The translations under genes were made by a program, and so were the position numbers. A stretch of 64,000 nt of DNA from Termitomyces sp. T153. Taxonomy: Eukaryota > Basidiomycota > Agaricomycetes > Agaricales > Lyophyllaceae. Below, in pieces: positions 46,895 through 58,059 of the stretch. Location: assembly GCA_018296165.2 (NCBI GenBank), contig JACKQL020000030.1, forward strand, positions 124,001 through 188,000, read 5' to 3'. Numbering within the stretch: position 1 is the stretch's first letter; each line of letters begins with the position of its first letter. The notes beneath the pieces were generated by a model. That model worked only from the letters and a program-made list of their open reading frames with translations, was not told the origin of the DNA and ran no database searches.

Positions 46895-47267
46895 AGCAAA
46901 TACACAGGGGAACAGAGGGGCAGAGGATGGCAGGGTACCTCAAGAGGGGGGAGTAGAGGGCAAGGAGATAGGTCCTCAGCCCCTCCAGGTAGTAAATTTG
47001 ACTGCTGGTAGCTATGATTAGTATTGTGCAATGCCCCTGCAAAAAAATAATAAATAAAAAATCTCTGCCTTACCCACCCTTTGCTTAAGCACTATGCCAC
47101 ATCAAATCTCCATCAGGGTCAATATAACAAGGATGAATCTACTGGGTCCAAGGACAACAGGTAATCCAAGTTAGACCCCCTGCCTGGACTGGGCAAGGTC
47201 CAGATGGCATTGTTTTTACAAGGGTAGTGCCATTGGTAGCAGCCCTACCTAAGTCTCACAGTAAAAC

Positions 47268-50200
47268 ATGCAGACATTACCCACCCCACCTCCTGACACA
47301 ACAAATATGAATTTAAACTTAGTGGTTGATTACAATGATAATGGTTACCCCTCTGCCCAGGCAGGAGAGGCACCTGGAAATACCATTGACCAGAGCTCCA
47401 ATGATGGCCTGGGAGGGATTGGTGATGGAGAAAGGCAAATCCAGACCTGGACAGGAGTGGTGGACACTGACACTTCTGCAAATGTCATGGATCATAATAG
47501 AGACACAATACCCCCTATAGCCCTGAGAGCTAAGGGGAGAAGTAAGAAGGGAGCACTAACTTTTGCCTCCCTGGACATGAAAGGCAGAGGATCCCAAGCA
47601 ACATGCCAGAAATGGAACACCCTTTGTCAACTAATGAGGGAGAACAACATCAATGTCTTAGCACTGCAAGAAACACACCTTGATGCTGTTAAGACCAATG
47701 AGCTAAACAACCTCTTTGCCAGACAGACCCATTTCATATCAAGCCTAGACCCCAAAAAGCCAAATGCTAAAGGCATAGCATTTGCTCTTAACAAGAATAT
47801 GACTAGATGGTCTGAAGTAAAACATAGGGTTTTAGAGCCTGGAAGAGCCCTGTGCATAGAAATGCCATGGTACAGTGGCAAGACAATAAGTTGCTTAAAT
47901 GTGTATGTGCCGAACAATACAAGAGAAAACAAGATGTTCTGGAGAGAACTAAAATCTGCCTGGAAAGTCAGGCCACAAATGCTAATGCTGAGTATAACCC
48001 TGGGCAACATGAACATCATGGAAGAGGCTATAGACCACTTGCTAGCACACAAAGACCCCCCAGAGGCAGTTAATGCCCTTAGATCCTTCAAATCCCTACT
48101 CGACCTGGCAGATGGATGGCAATGGGAAAATCAGTCCCTATTGGACTTTACTTTCCAGATGCAGAATAGACCAATACAATCAAGGATTGATCACATATAC
48201 CTGAATGAAGACCTCATACCATATAGTTGGGATTGGAAGATAAAGAGAACCACCGTTGGCATGCACCATGCCATGGTGCAAGCATCCCTCATGCACCCCA
48301 AACAACCTTTTATGGGGAAAGGCCAATATGCAATGCCAATCCTATTACTAAAAGATGCAAAGCTGATGGATAAGTTAGTAGAGATTGGCAAGGCTCACCT
48401 CATGAAACTTGAACAGTCTGTTAGGGAGCAAACACCAGAATCAAACCCACAGACACTACACCAGACTTTCAAAGTGAAGATAATACAAGAAATCAGGCAT
48501 TTCTTGAAAAACTTGAAACTAAAAATCCTGAAAGAAATAAGTGCCTTAGTGGCAGACAGATTAAAGGTGCTAAATAATCTATCCCTAAGTGAGGACAAAA
48601 GGCATGAGGAGGCAGATATAATAGATGAAAGAATTCTGAACCTAGAAACAATCCACTTTGCAAAGGTGAGAGATACTGTAGCAACAAACTTTCACATCCA
48701 CAGTGAAACCATCTCAAAACAATGGATTAACATGAACAAAGACAGGACTCCAAGGGAAATGATTATGGCATTACAAACCCCCCCCCCCCTTTCTCTGAAA
48801 AGCTAGAGAAGAAGTCTGACAAGATGGCAGAGATAGCTAGGAAACATCATGAAGCTCTTCAGTGAAGTGACCTCCCGCCAAATGCAGACATCCATGAAAC
48901 ACATGTCCGCAAAGTATTATCACACCTGAGAAAATGAATCACACCCACCCAAACTGGGGACCTCAAGGAGAACGTTACTGAAGAAGATGTAAATGAAGCA
49001 ATACACTCAATGAAGAGTGGAAAGGCAGTGGGCTTTGATGGATTAGCCCATGAGTTGTGGCTCAAACTAGCAAAAGCTTACAAAGGATCAGTGAAAGAAG
49101 ATAAAGAAGGTTTTGATATCTCAAAGGCACTGACAATAGTATTTAATGATATTCAGAACCACAGGTTGCTTCCAAATATGGGTTTTGCAGAGGGATGGCT
49201 ATGCCCCCTCTATAAGAAAGGCAATAAGACAGATATAGGAAACTACTGACCTATTACAGTGCTCAACACCAATTACAAAATCCTCGCCAAAGTTTTGACA
49301 ATGAAGATAGGTAGAGTCACACAAGACCTCATTCACCCAGATCAAGTGGGTTTTATGAAAGGGCACAGAATTGAAGATCAGACTGAGCTTGCCCAGCTCA
49401 TGATAGAATGGTGCAATAGGACAGAGACAAACAGAATGATTATATGTCTCAACCAAGAGAAGGCCTACAACAGGATCCTTCACTCCTTCCTATGGGCCTC
49501 CTTAAGTAAACTTGGCTTCTGGAAGAAATTCATAGAGACAGTGCAAACACTGTACTCTGATACAAATACAAAAGTCATCTTAAATGGCAAAGTTAGTGAA
49601 AGCTTCAAAGTCACAAGAGGGGTAAGACAGGGGGACTCACTATCATGCATGCTCTTTAACATAGCCATCAAATCTCTGGCCCAAATGATCTGGGATTCCA
49701 ACCTAAGAGGCATCATGCTGAGAGGCAAAATGGAAAGACTGATAGCAATGCTCTTTGCTGATGATACAACAGTATACCTTGGAAAAGAAGATAATTTCCA
49801 GGACCTAGAAACAATCCTCCTGAGCTGGTGTAAGGCATCTGGTGCCAAATTCAACATACCTAAGATGGTGATAGTACCACTAGGCACCAAAGAACATAGA
49901 CTCTCTGTACAGGAAACACGAAAATCTCACCTGAATGCTATGGCAATATTGGCAGAAATAAAAATAGTAGGAGAAGGTGAGGCAACCTGCCTGCTAGGAG
50001 CCTTCATAGAAAATGGTATAGATAATGTAAGCATCTGGACACCTATGGTAGAAGCAGTGGTCAGAGACCTCAAAAGATGGGAGAAAGGAAGACCAACTCT
50101 GGAAGGGAAACACCTGATAATAGGGATGGTAATTGGAGGATGGACTCAGTACCATATGCATGTACAGGGCATGCTGAAACAAATTGAAGGCTTACTCACC

Positions 50201-52327
50201 AAAATGATACATAGTTTTGTCTGGGGACTGGATGTGACACCCATGATAGGGATGAACACACTAAGACTACCTTTTGAGCAGGGAGGTAGGAAAGTCCTGG
50301 ATCTCAGGCTGAGAAACGAAGCAATTGAAATAATGAGAGCACAATGTTACCTGAAAATGGATGGTGAGCAACCAATATGGGCTACCATTGCAGACAATTT
50401 AATATATGCTCAAATAACAAAGAAACCTGTAGGAGAAATGGACATTGCTCTTAACCCCTTCCTACAAGATGTCAAGGTAGACACCGGATCCAGTGGGGAG
50501 TGCCTGCCTGTGTTGATGCAGAAAATGATTAGAGTAGCTAAGAAGTACAATATCTCTTTCATGCCCCTAGTTGCAGACCCAGTTTTGAAAGAACAGATGC
50601 CTGTGTGGCTGCACAAGGGCACTGAGAAGAATGGAAGACTCCTACTCAACTTGGCGAGGATGAAATGCTTGAGAGATGTCCACCACATAGTGACAGTGGG
50701 AGATATGAGGGATTTCAGTAACCTCTTAGCAACAACATCTGAAAATCATAAAGCCAGGAAAAACTGCATGTGTGAGAAATGCCATTTGATAAGAAGCAAA
50801 GGATGCCAAAATCCACACAAGTGCAGTGAACTGGCAAGATTTCACATGGTGAAAATAAAATGCAAATGGAACCCAGACCTACCTAGGATAGAAAGAAAGA
50901 TGAGCAATGAAGAGAGAAGGTGGCTGCAGGAGGAAGGATGCTGCCTCTTCAGCCTGGATATTGAAGCAAAAGGCTCACTGAAGGAAGGCTTCAGAGTCTT
51001 TACAGAGAGAGAAATAGAAGATACAGATGGAATAGACTACAACCGAACACCAGAGGAAAGCCCAACTCTGGAAATTACTTACACTGATGGCTCCTGTATA
51101 CAAGATGCCAGGGGAGTAGCGGTGGCGGGTGCTGGAGTATGGTTTGGCCAAGGTGACCTGAGAAACAGGGCCATTTGCCTCCCTCCATACATAGCCCAAA
51201 CAAATAATACTGGCGAAACAATAGCCGTGCTAGAAGCCATGTGCTCAGGGCAAAGCTCGCAATCAATACTCATAAAGAGTGACTCACAGGTCACAATTGA
51301 CAATCTGACAAGCCTCCTTACAAAATGTGAGGATGAGGGGTGAATCGGATCGCCTAATAGCAATATACTAAGACCCCTGGTCACATGTCTACGTGAGAGA
51401 AAAGGACTGACCTTGCTGGAAAAAGTCAAAGGACATGCTGGAATAACCGGAAATGAAGGGGCGGACTGACTTGCTGATGAAGGTGCGAGAAAAGCCTCTC
51501 CCGACAATATCAACCTTAGAATTCCTAGGGGATATGATCTAATGGGAGCAAAGCTGGCAAGCATAATGCAAGCTTTGGCATATAAAGGAATCTTAGGCTC
51601 TCAAAAAGTTACAGTCCAAAGGGGTACCATAATAAACCTAGACATGACGCAATGGGCAGTGAAAGACAGGACAGGCATTCTGCCCTCAGATGGTGTGATC
51701 TGGAAGTCCCTGTGAAACAAGACCCTAACAAAAGAAATCAGAAATTTCCTATGAAAATGCATGCATAACATATACAAACTAGGGAGATACTGGGAGAATA
51801 TAAAGGATTATGAGGACAGAGCCATCTGCCCGAAATGTAGGATAGAAGAATCTTTGGACCACGTACTCACGGAATGTGAAGTATCTGGGCAGGAAACCAT
51901 CTGGTCCTTTGTGGGATCCCTGTATAATAAAAGGAATCTAAGTTTCACGAAGCCCTCCCTCGGAGATATCCTAGGGTGCTCAATAGTAAATGGTGGAGAG
52001 GCAGGAAACGTGGGGGACCAAAGGTTTACATCTATTGTCACATCAGAAGCGGCGTACACAATCTGGAAGGCTAGATGCAAGTGGCGTATAGCGAGGGAAG
52101 CCGACCCCGAACGCACCCTAACAAATAGAAAGATTTTATCCAGAATAAAGACCGCATTAGAAAGGAAAATAAAATTGGACTGTCTAGCTACAGATGCAAT
52201 GAGATATGGGAGGAAGGCGGTCAGATCTAGCCTAGTTAGTAGCACGTGGAAGCACCTCCTGCCGGCGAACTCGTCACCACTCAGATCGTGGAGGAAGATA
52301 TCCGATGTTTCAGTGGGTATTGGCTGA
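47268..52327 (+). pseudogene. LINE-2 ORF2: endonuclease, RT, RNase H, zinc finger
   Basis: Domains in order: AP-endonuclease (47268-48400; FASLDMKGRGSQ, NVLALQETHLDAVKTNEL, RIDHIYLNEDL); RT (49010-50000; MKSGKAVGFDGLAHELWLKL, then GVRQGDSLSCMLFNIAI and catalytic FADDT at 49755-49769); RNase H (51070-51500; EITYTDGSCIQDARGVAVAG, IKSDSQ); and a C-terminal CCHC finger (CPKCRIEESLDHVLTEC, 51826-51880). The endonuclease frame changes at a run of 12 C (48778-48789). After it seven in-frame stops interrupt the ORF (48863, 48935, 49247, 51341, 51467, 51713, 51752), all TGA and most where Arg is expected. The FADDT catalytic box is intact, so this element may have been active recently. Confidence 0.88.
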
Positions 52328-52395
52328 AACGCTGAGCCCCACACGACGTGCGTAAAGGCATTTCCTCCGGGGTGGACCACACAATCTTTTTTTTT
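52328..52395 (+). other. 3' end of LINE-2
   Basis: CpG-rich 3' UTR ending in ACACAATC and nine T (52387-52395). The end is inferred from the change of sequence character; a T run rather than an A tail closes the element. Confidence 0.45.
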
Positions 52396-52728
52396 AGATG
52401 ATAGTACCTTCCTTCAAAAGTAGCACTGCTGCAATGTCCTGGTCAGTAGAGGTCGACAGCTTATGGTGCATAATACCCTTGCAAATACAATAGATGGCAT
52501 GAAGTAGGTGATACAAATAATTGGTGATAATTTCGAGTTTGCCCAACTATTTTCTTCAATTCATACGGAAAGCTCGTTTGCTGTGAAATGGGCACATTGT
52601 TCCCTCAAGAATGTTATAGAAAAGAATTCAGTTTTCTTAATATAAGTAATGGGTAAATAAATGACGGTCCAACCTTCCAGCGCGCTTACAGTAAGCAAGC
52701 GAGTGTCTCGAATATAGCTTCTGCATCT

Positions 52729-53447
52729 TTAGTTGAAGGCAGCGATTGCAGGGGCAAACGCGGCATCAATCTCAGACTGGAGTTCCTGAGCTGCCGGAAC
52801 GGCATCCGCCTGTACGACATCAATTTTCCGTGCCAAGGAAGTCTAATAAAAGACATACCGGAGCACAGGCAATGAACGCAGCCGCCAAAGTGTCTGTGTT
52901 TGATTTCAGACTTGCAAGGTCCTGTTGAACAAGAGCAGGAACGCCTCCGAGAGGAAGAGCCGTGAAGGCAGCCTTGCGTGCAACAATATCTGTCGCGGCC
53001 TGCTGGATGTTGGGCAACAGAGCTTGAAGGTCAGCCAGGATAGTGTCCGCATCACTGTCAGAAACTGGACAAGTGGCACCCTTGAGTCAAACAACAATTA
53101 GGATACGAAAGGAAGTGGAGTTAGGGATAGCTACCAACATTAACGTCATTTGTAGTAGCGGCAAGGGCACTGATGAGATTAGTGGCGTCGGTGTGAATGG
53201 TCTATATCGAGTACACGAAGTTGAATAAGAATAAGATACCTGCTGATAAGTAACCTTGCCAAGGGACACATACCAGAGCCTGGACGAGATTTCCACCAGA
53301 AGTAGGGAAAGCATCGATATCGGCAACAAGGGTGGATAATTCTGGTGCAATGGTATTTTCGATGTCGTTCTCAACCTGGGCGACGGAGGTCTGAGCAAAT
53401 GAGGAAACAGCAAGCGAGGCAAGGACGAGAAGACTCTTGAACTGCAT
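52729..53447 (-). CDS. HsbA-type secreted hydrophobic-surface-binding protein, gene 2
   Basis: Four exons on the minus strand: 53274-53447, 53139-53201, 52859-53080 and 52729-52809, giving 179 residues. Introns of 72, 58 and 49 nt run GT to AG. Signal peptide MQFKSLLVLASLAVSSFAQ; mature part with LVADIDAFPTSGGNLVQAL, ARKAAFTALPLGGVPALVQQ, and a C-terminus ELQSEIDAAFAPAIAAFN. HsbA-domain proteins are secreted and bind hydrophobic surfaces. The 63-nt second and 81-nt last exons have the same lengths as in gene 1, so the genes are duplicates. All splice choices keep the frame and no break is seen; the gene looks functional. Confidence 0.9.
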
Positions 53448-53500
53448 AGCGATAAGATCTGAAACGAGAAGTTTGTGACGATTCACAAGAATCTTACACC

Positions 53501-53510
53501 ATTTTATATG
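53501..53510 (-). promoter_or_regulatory. TATA-like box of HsbA gene 2
   Basis: CATATAAAAT on the minus strand, about 55-63 bp before the ATG at 53447; a matching box occurs before gene 1. Confidence 0.6.
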
Positions 53511-53519
53511 AACTCGTGG

Positions 53520-54957
53520 AGGTTCAATCAGTTGCACATCGCTCTGACATCCTGTGCTCCTTTGTCACGGAAGCTAATCTTGATAATTAAGGAAAGTGGT
53601 TCGGGCACCCACCACGAGACTGCTATATTCAGGGCTGTGTAGTTTACGAGTTCCATTCTTGGCATCGAGTCTCTTCTCGAACATCTTTCCTTGACAGTTG
53701 CACGTTGCAAAAAAAACATATGAGAGTCAACTGTAAGTCTCCCTCCTTTGTGTGGCACCTTTAAACCCATATATTTCTTCGCTTGTTTCCCCATGACGAT
53801 ACGATGACGAAGGCACGCCTAGAACGGAAAATATTCCCTTCAATCAAGCAGCCTGAGAATGATTTTTGCCGAGAATACATGACTTGTACACAGGTCGGTG
53901 GGTTCTGTCGAATGACCGTGGAATATCACAAGACGTCGCCTAGCAGTCAAATAGACGACTCGAATTGAGATTCCAGGGTGTTACTAGGGAAAAGACGATC
54001 ACAGGACCCTTGTGTGCTTGTACGAAGAAAACGAGACCTAATGCTGTGTGACTTACGCCGTCTTTCGAGGTCATCTGAACAAAGCTCATGTTTTTTGTTG
54101 CTGTACATTTGGAGACAAAGTGGGCGGAAGACACCATCGTTGGGAAGGTCTAAATGGCGATCGAAAAGGAAGAAGGAAACCTTTCGTGGTTGCCATAAGG
54201 GATACTGTGACTTGTTAACATGAAAGCTTGAGAACCTCATGATCGGAAGGAATGTTCCAACGAGATCTATAGAAAATGTTCAATCTCACACATGAAGATG
54301 GGGTCAAACTCCCAAGAACACTTGTCCAACATACAGACACGGTGCTAAAGACGTTGACCATGATGGTATTGCCCAAATTTGAATTTGAAAACTCTGTAAT
54401 CGGGTCATATGATACCCGATCATCGCATAACCCCGGCCCATATTTAGCAAGGGGGGTTTTGGGCAACTCCAAAAGTTAGCCGAGTGAGAATTCTTGGAAT
54501 GATAGCCGTAATCCGCTTCGAAGGGTCTCGAACAGTTGTCACACTCGTCGCCAGTGAGCACCGCACGGTAAACTTGTTGTGCACATCAAGCTCAAGCATG
54601 GGCAACGGCAGAATTCCAAGCCTATCCAGCTCATGAGCGTGTAGCAGGCCGCAAAAAATCACGTCCCTCGCAAGGTGGAGAGAGGATTACTGAAGAATGG
54701 TTGAGGTCTCTGTCAGTTCATGATTGTCTATGGTGTTTTCGGTGCGTAACTCTCCTACTAAATGATTAGATTCCAAGAACCTCGAGTATCCGTTTATTAC
54801 AACTTGCAAAAGGAAACTAGGTTTCGCACTGTGATGGTCACATATTTAAAATAGGTAAGTGGTGTCAATCAGCTGTCCATCAATTGTGCCTAATTCCAAT
54901 TGAGTACGTCTGCGTGAATAGAGAGTATTTGCTAGTGGGTTTTTACAGCCGTTTTCA
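53520..54957. other. CpG-normal stretch without recognised gene
   Basis: Upstream region of HsbA gene 2 and beyond. The longest frames (minus 53947-54240, minus 54444-54662) show no family I know. It could hold the HsbA promoter region and a decayed host gene. Confidence 0.4.
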
Positions 54958-54959
54958 TA

Positions 54960-55525
54960 ACGTTAGGCCCCTTTGACTTCTGGTTGTTTAGTTGTTTGGC
55001 CTGATATCCGTGGATGCCGGGCTTGCCGGAGAATGTGAATCCACGCCACTTTAAAGCCCGATGTATTGGAGACACATCAATCCCACATGTGTTTCAAGAC
55101 AAGTCTCGAAGCTCGGATAAGAATAAGTCAGGGTGTTCCTCAATACAACTCTTCAGAGACTGTTGTATGAGTTAGTTGCATTGACCTTTACTGACATCTA
55201 GTGTATTTACAGTTACTTCAAAATCATTGCATTTGTCCATCAACTGTTCTCTTCAGAGCTACATCACCAGTTCAACAATATGTTGTCTTGACATGTTTGA
55301 TGGCCCAGATGCTAACACCAGTAATTTCCTGGATTAAATTGTATTTATACTTCTTGACAAGTGCAAGTCATAAAATCAGTCTCTTCAGCTCAATCAATTT
55401 GTGATGCCTCATAATAGAAGAAGGTAAGATGTTGATTTACACAAGTAACTATTCTCCAGCAAGCCTGGCATCCATGGATATCAGGCCAAACAACTAAACA
55501 ACTGGAAGTCAAAGGGGCCTAACAT
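54960..55525. mobile_element. Small terminal-inverted-repeat element (MITE-like)
   Basis: Inverted repeats of 75 bp at 54960-55034 and 55451-55525 enclose 416 bp without coding capacity. A TA dinucleotide borders each end (54958-54959, 55526-55527), compatible with Tc1/mariner-like insertion, though TA alone is weak evidence. All five sites at which the two arms differ are CpG in one arm or TG against CA. The left flank is host-like DNA and the right flank is gypsy gag, so one flank may have been rearranged. Confidence 0.7.
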
Positions 55526-55526
55526 T

Positions 55527-56900
55527 AAAAGGATTGCTTCATGGTATGAGGTAGCCTAGGATCAGTGGCAACTCATGGAGGTCTGGAGAGAGCTCTGCTG
55601 CCCACATCCCATGCTGCTCCCAGCTCCAGTCACTAGCTTCTGCCACCCTATACCTGCTTGCCCAACACCTGCTCCTACTCTGGCCATCCCCACAATGTGC
55701 CCCCTGCTACTGGGCATCCCTATGGATGTGGACACAGCCAGACAGCTCCATGCTGTGCCACTACTGTGCTGGAGATGCCAGAAGCCCAGGCACTTTGCAT
55801 GACACTGCTCCTTGGGTCTGGAGGTATGTTACCTCTACATAGTGGAGCAGGAGGAACTCCTCCTGCAACTGCTGGCCACAAAGGATGCCACTAGAGTTCC
55901 ATTGCCAGACAAGCCAACACTAGAGTTGACTCCAGAGGAGATCAGCACTTGCACATCACCCTCAGAGCTGGAGGAGGATTTTCAGTTGAGCAACAGATGA
56001 GGTGTATGCCTCCATTGCTGGGTGCTAACAGGTTCTTGTGTCTGCTGTTAGAAAATGAAGCTGTCTTTTCCAATGCCCCTCATTCTAAGATAGAAGAACC
56101 TCAATGTTCCCCTTCAGACATACAAATACCAACTCTGGAGCCCCCACCAAGCTCCCTGGCACCTGCCAGGGTCTGCCAGTGCTGCCCCACCTGGGTGCAA
56201 CAAATGCTCCAACAGTACATAATGGCTCCAAGCCTATCTGTGAACTCCCTGTGCCCTGACATGAAGATAAAGACTATGGACACCCAGCAAACCTGTGGAG
56301 TCACTGCTCTTTTAGATAGAGGAGCAATGGGACTGTTCTTGGACTTGGAGTTTGTCAAGTGCCACAGCCTGACCACACAACCCCTCTCAAAGCCCATTCC
56401 AGTTTACAACATCAATGGAACACCCAACAAAGCAGGTGCCATCAGCTCCATAGTCAACCTTGTCCTCCATTATTGGAATCATGTGAAGCATGCTGTTTTT
56501 GCCATTACCAGCTTGGGTAGGCAGGACATGATCCTCAATTTCACATGGCTCTGCAAGCACCACTCCAAAGTAGATTGGACCAAGGGCAAGGTAACTATGA
56601 GCAGGTGCCCTTGAAAGTGCTCTGCCTGTGCTGCTGAGGACAGGGAAGAGCACCAAGCTCAAGTTTGAAAGCACATAGCCATCCACATATGTTGTGCTGG
56701 GCCTCTCCCCTTTGCTGATCTGGACCTCCTGGATGCCCTGCCTCTGGTGTTCCCTGTTAGAAAGGCCCTCTACAAGAGTGACTGGAGTAGTGGCAGAGTC
56801 CTGAAGGAGGAATGCAGGGAGGAGTTTGGTGGCATACACAAGCCAGAGCTCCTAGATGAAGTGGTGGAAGTGGGGGACCAGATCTATGCCACCACTATAC
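55527..56900 (+). pseudogene. Gypsy GyB gag end and protease
   Basis: The frame enters at IASWYEVA and DQWQLMEVWRELC, followed by a proline-rich gag end and a zinc knuckle CWRCQKPRHFA-HC, broken by a TGA in place of Arg (55799-55801). Then a retropepsin: GVTALLDRGAMGLFLDLEFV (catalytic DSG reads DRG), AVFAITSLGRQDMILNFTWL and HHSKVDWTKGKV (55949-56614). The 5' LTR and most of gag are missing at the border with the TIR element. Confidence 0.8.
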
Positions 56901-56929
56901 ATTCACTGATAAGACCCACTTGTTGCTGA

Positions 56930-57270
56930 GCACTATTTTTAGCATTTTGGACTAGACAGCAGCTGACTATTTTGACATGCAAGTCACAACACTCAGCATG
57001 TAAGTGAGGCCTAGCCCCAAGGTCTGGATCAACATAGCCTTTGCATGGGATTTTAGTGACCATGAGACTTATTGATCATGAGCAATATCATGAGGAGTCT
57101 GGACTTTGGGTCTAGAACAATAAGGCCAAGACCTTTCTTAGCAATGATTGCTAGCAATACTCTTGGCAACAACATAACATGGCTTTCCCACCATATATGG
57201 ATATATTGATAGTCATGTAATTTCTTATCATTTTTCTTGTTGAGCTTACAAACATACTTGAATGGCATCT
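56930..57270 (-). pseudogene. LINE ORF1 scrap inserted in GyB
   Basis: The minus frame at 57053-57268 contains GLGLIVLDPKSRLLMILLMI and NKSHGH, aligning with NLDLIIPDPKARFHVMRLMI and QKSCGC of the LINE-1 remnant (near 11440-11510). It lies between protease and RT of GyB together with repeat D. Confidence 0.45.
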
Positions 57271-57449
57271 ACACTTCAGGTATTGACATCAGTCTTGCTC
57301 TTTTTTAGATTGATTGCCTTTATGCTTCACATCAACATCACTTAATTCTTTCACTTGGTTACAGATTTACACCTAGTATGTATCATAAACACTTTGGCAG
57401 ATGCCATCACTAGTGGTGACCATTTGTTTCTTTTCCCATACTATACCTA

Positions 57450-58048
57450 TGAACAGTATAAATGTACATAGACACTTCATCATTGAACAAACAGAGTACA
57501 GTTCCCCCTTCTCTCTCTCTAAGCTTACCAGCTCAAAATTTCACTTTGTCTCTAGCACTCACTTACACACACTCTCTCTCTTTTGACAAACAACTTAGCA
57601 AAAAGTCTTGCCAACCTCATCTTCAACTTTGTGTGGCACCAACTGTGGGTGCTCTTAGCATTATTTTTGACTCAGCAACACTAGCAACCATGGCTAGCAA
57701 CTAGTTTTGTGTTTATCCTCTATCTAGTCTCTTTATCACCACTCCTCCATTTTGTTTCCAACTCCTCTTTCACTGCTTAAGTTTGCTCCTCCTTAGCAAC
57801 TCTTTTGTCTTCATTTTTTTTCCCTTTCTCTCATTAGCAACTCTTTGTTACTATCTAGTGACTCAGGCTAGCAATAGTGGCTCTTTCCACTTTACATCTC
57901 ACATACCCATTTGCTCTAGTTCTCTGGGATGTTTACTGACTTGCCCTCATCTATTAACTTCCTACTTCCAGCTACCCTATCTAGTGACTAGTGTTAGGTT
58001 CTCTTTTTAGGTTTCCTGCACAGCATTAAGCAGCATAAAAGCACATCA
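57450..58048 (+). repeat. Dispersed repeat D inserted in GyB
   Basis: Matches the reverse complement of 7539-7940 and 9075-9190. It ends AAGCACATCA at 58048, after which GyB pol resumes. Confidence 0.55.
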
Positions 58049-58059
58049 CCACCACCCTC

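Noticed and set aside
52843..52858. Apparent 16-nt ultra-short intron in HsbA gene 2 (and a 15-nt one at the same place in gene 1)
   Set aside because: A GT..AG pair that short would restore a frame, but a normal 49-nt (48-nt in gene 1) intron ending at GTACAG/GAACAG gives a better match to the family C-terminus.
18735..55115. CpG islands as contamination or assembly chimera
   Set aside because: The change points lie inside single transposons with collinear parts on both sides (LTR pair, A1/A2, TIR arms, LINE-2 ORF2), which a chimera would not produce.
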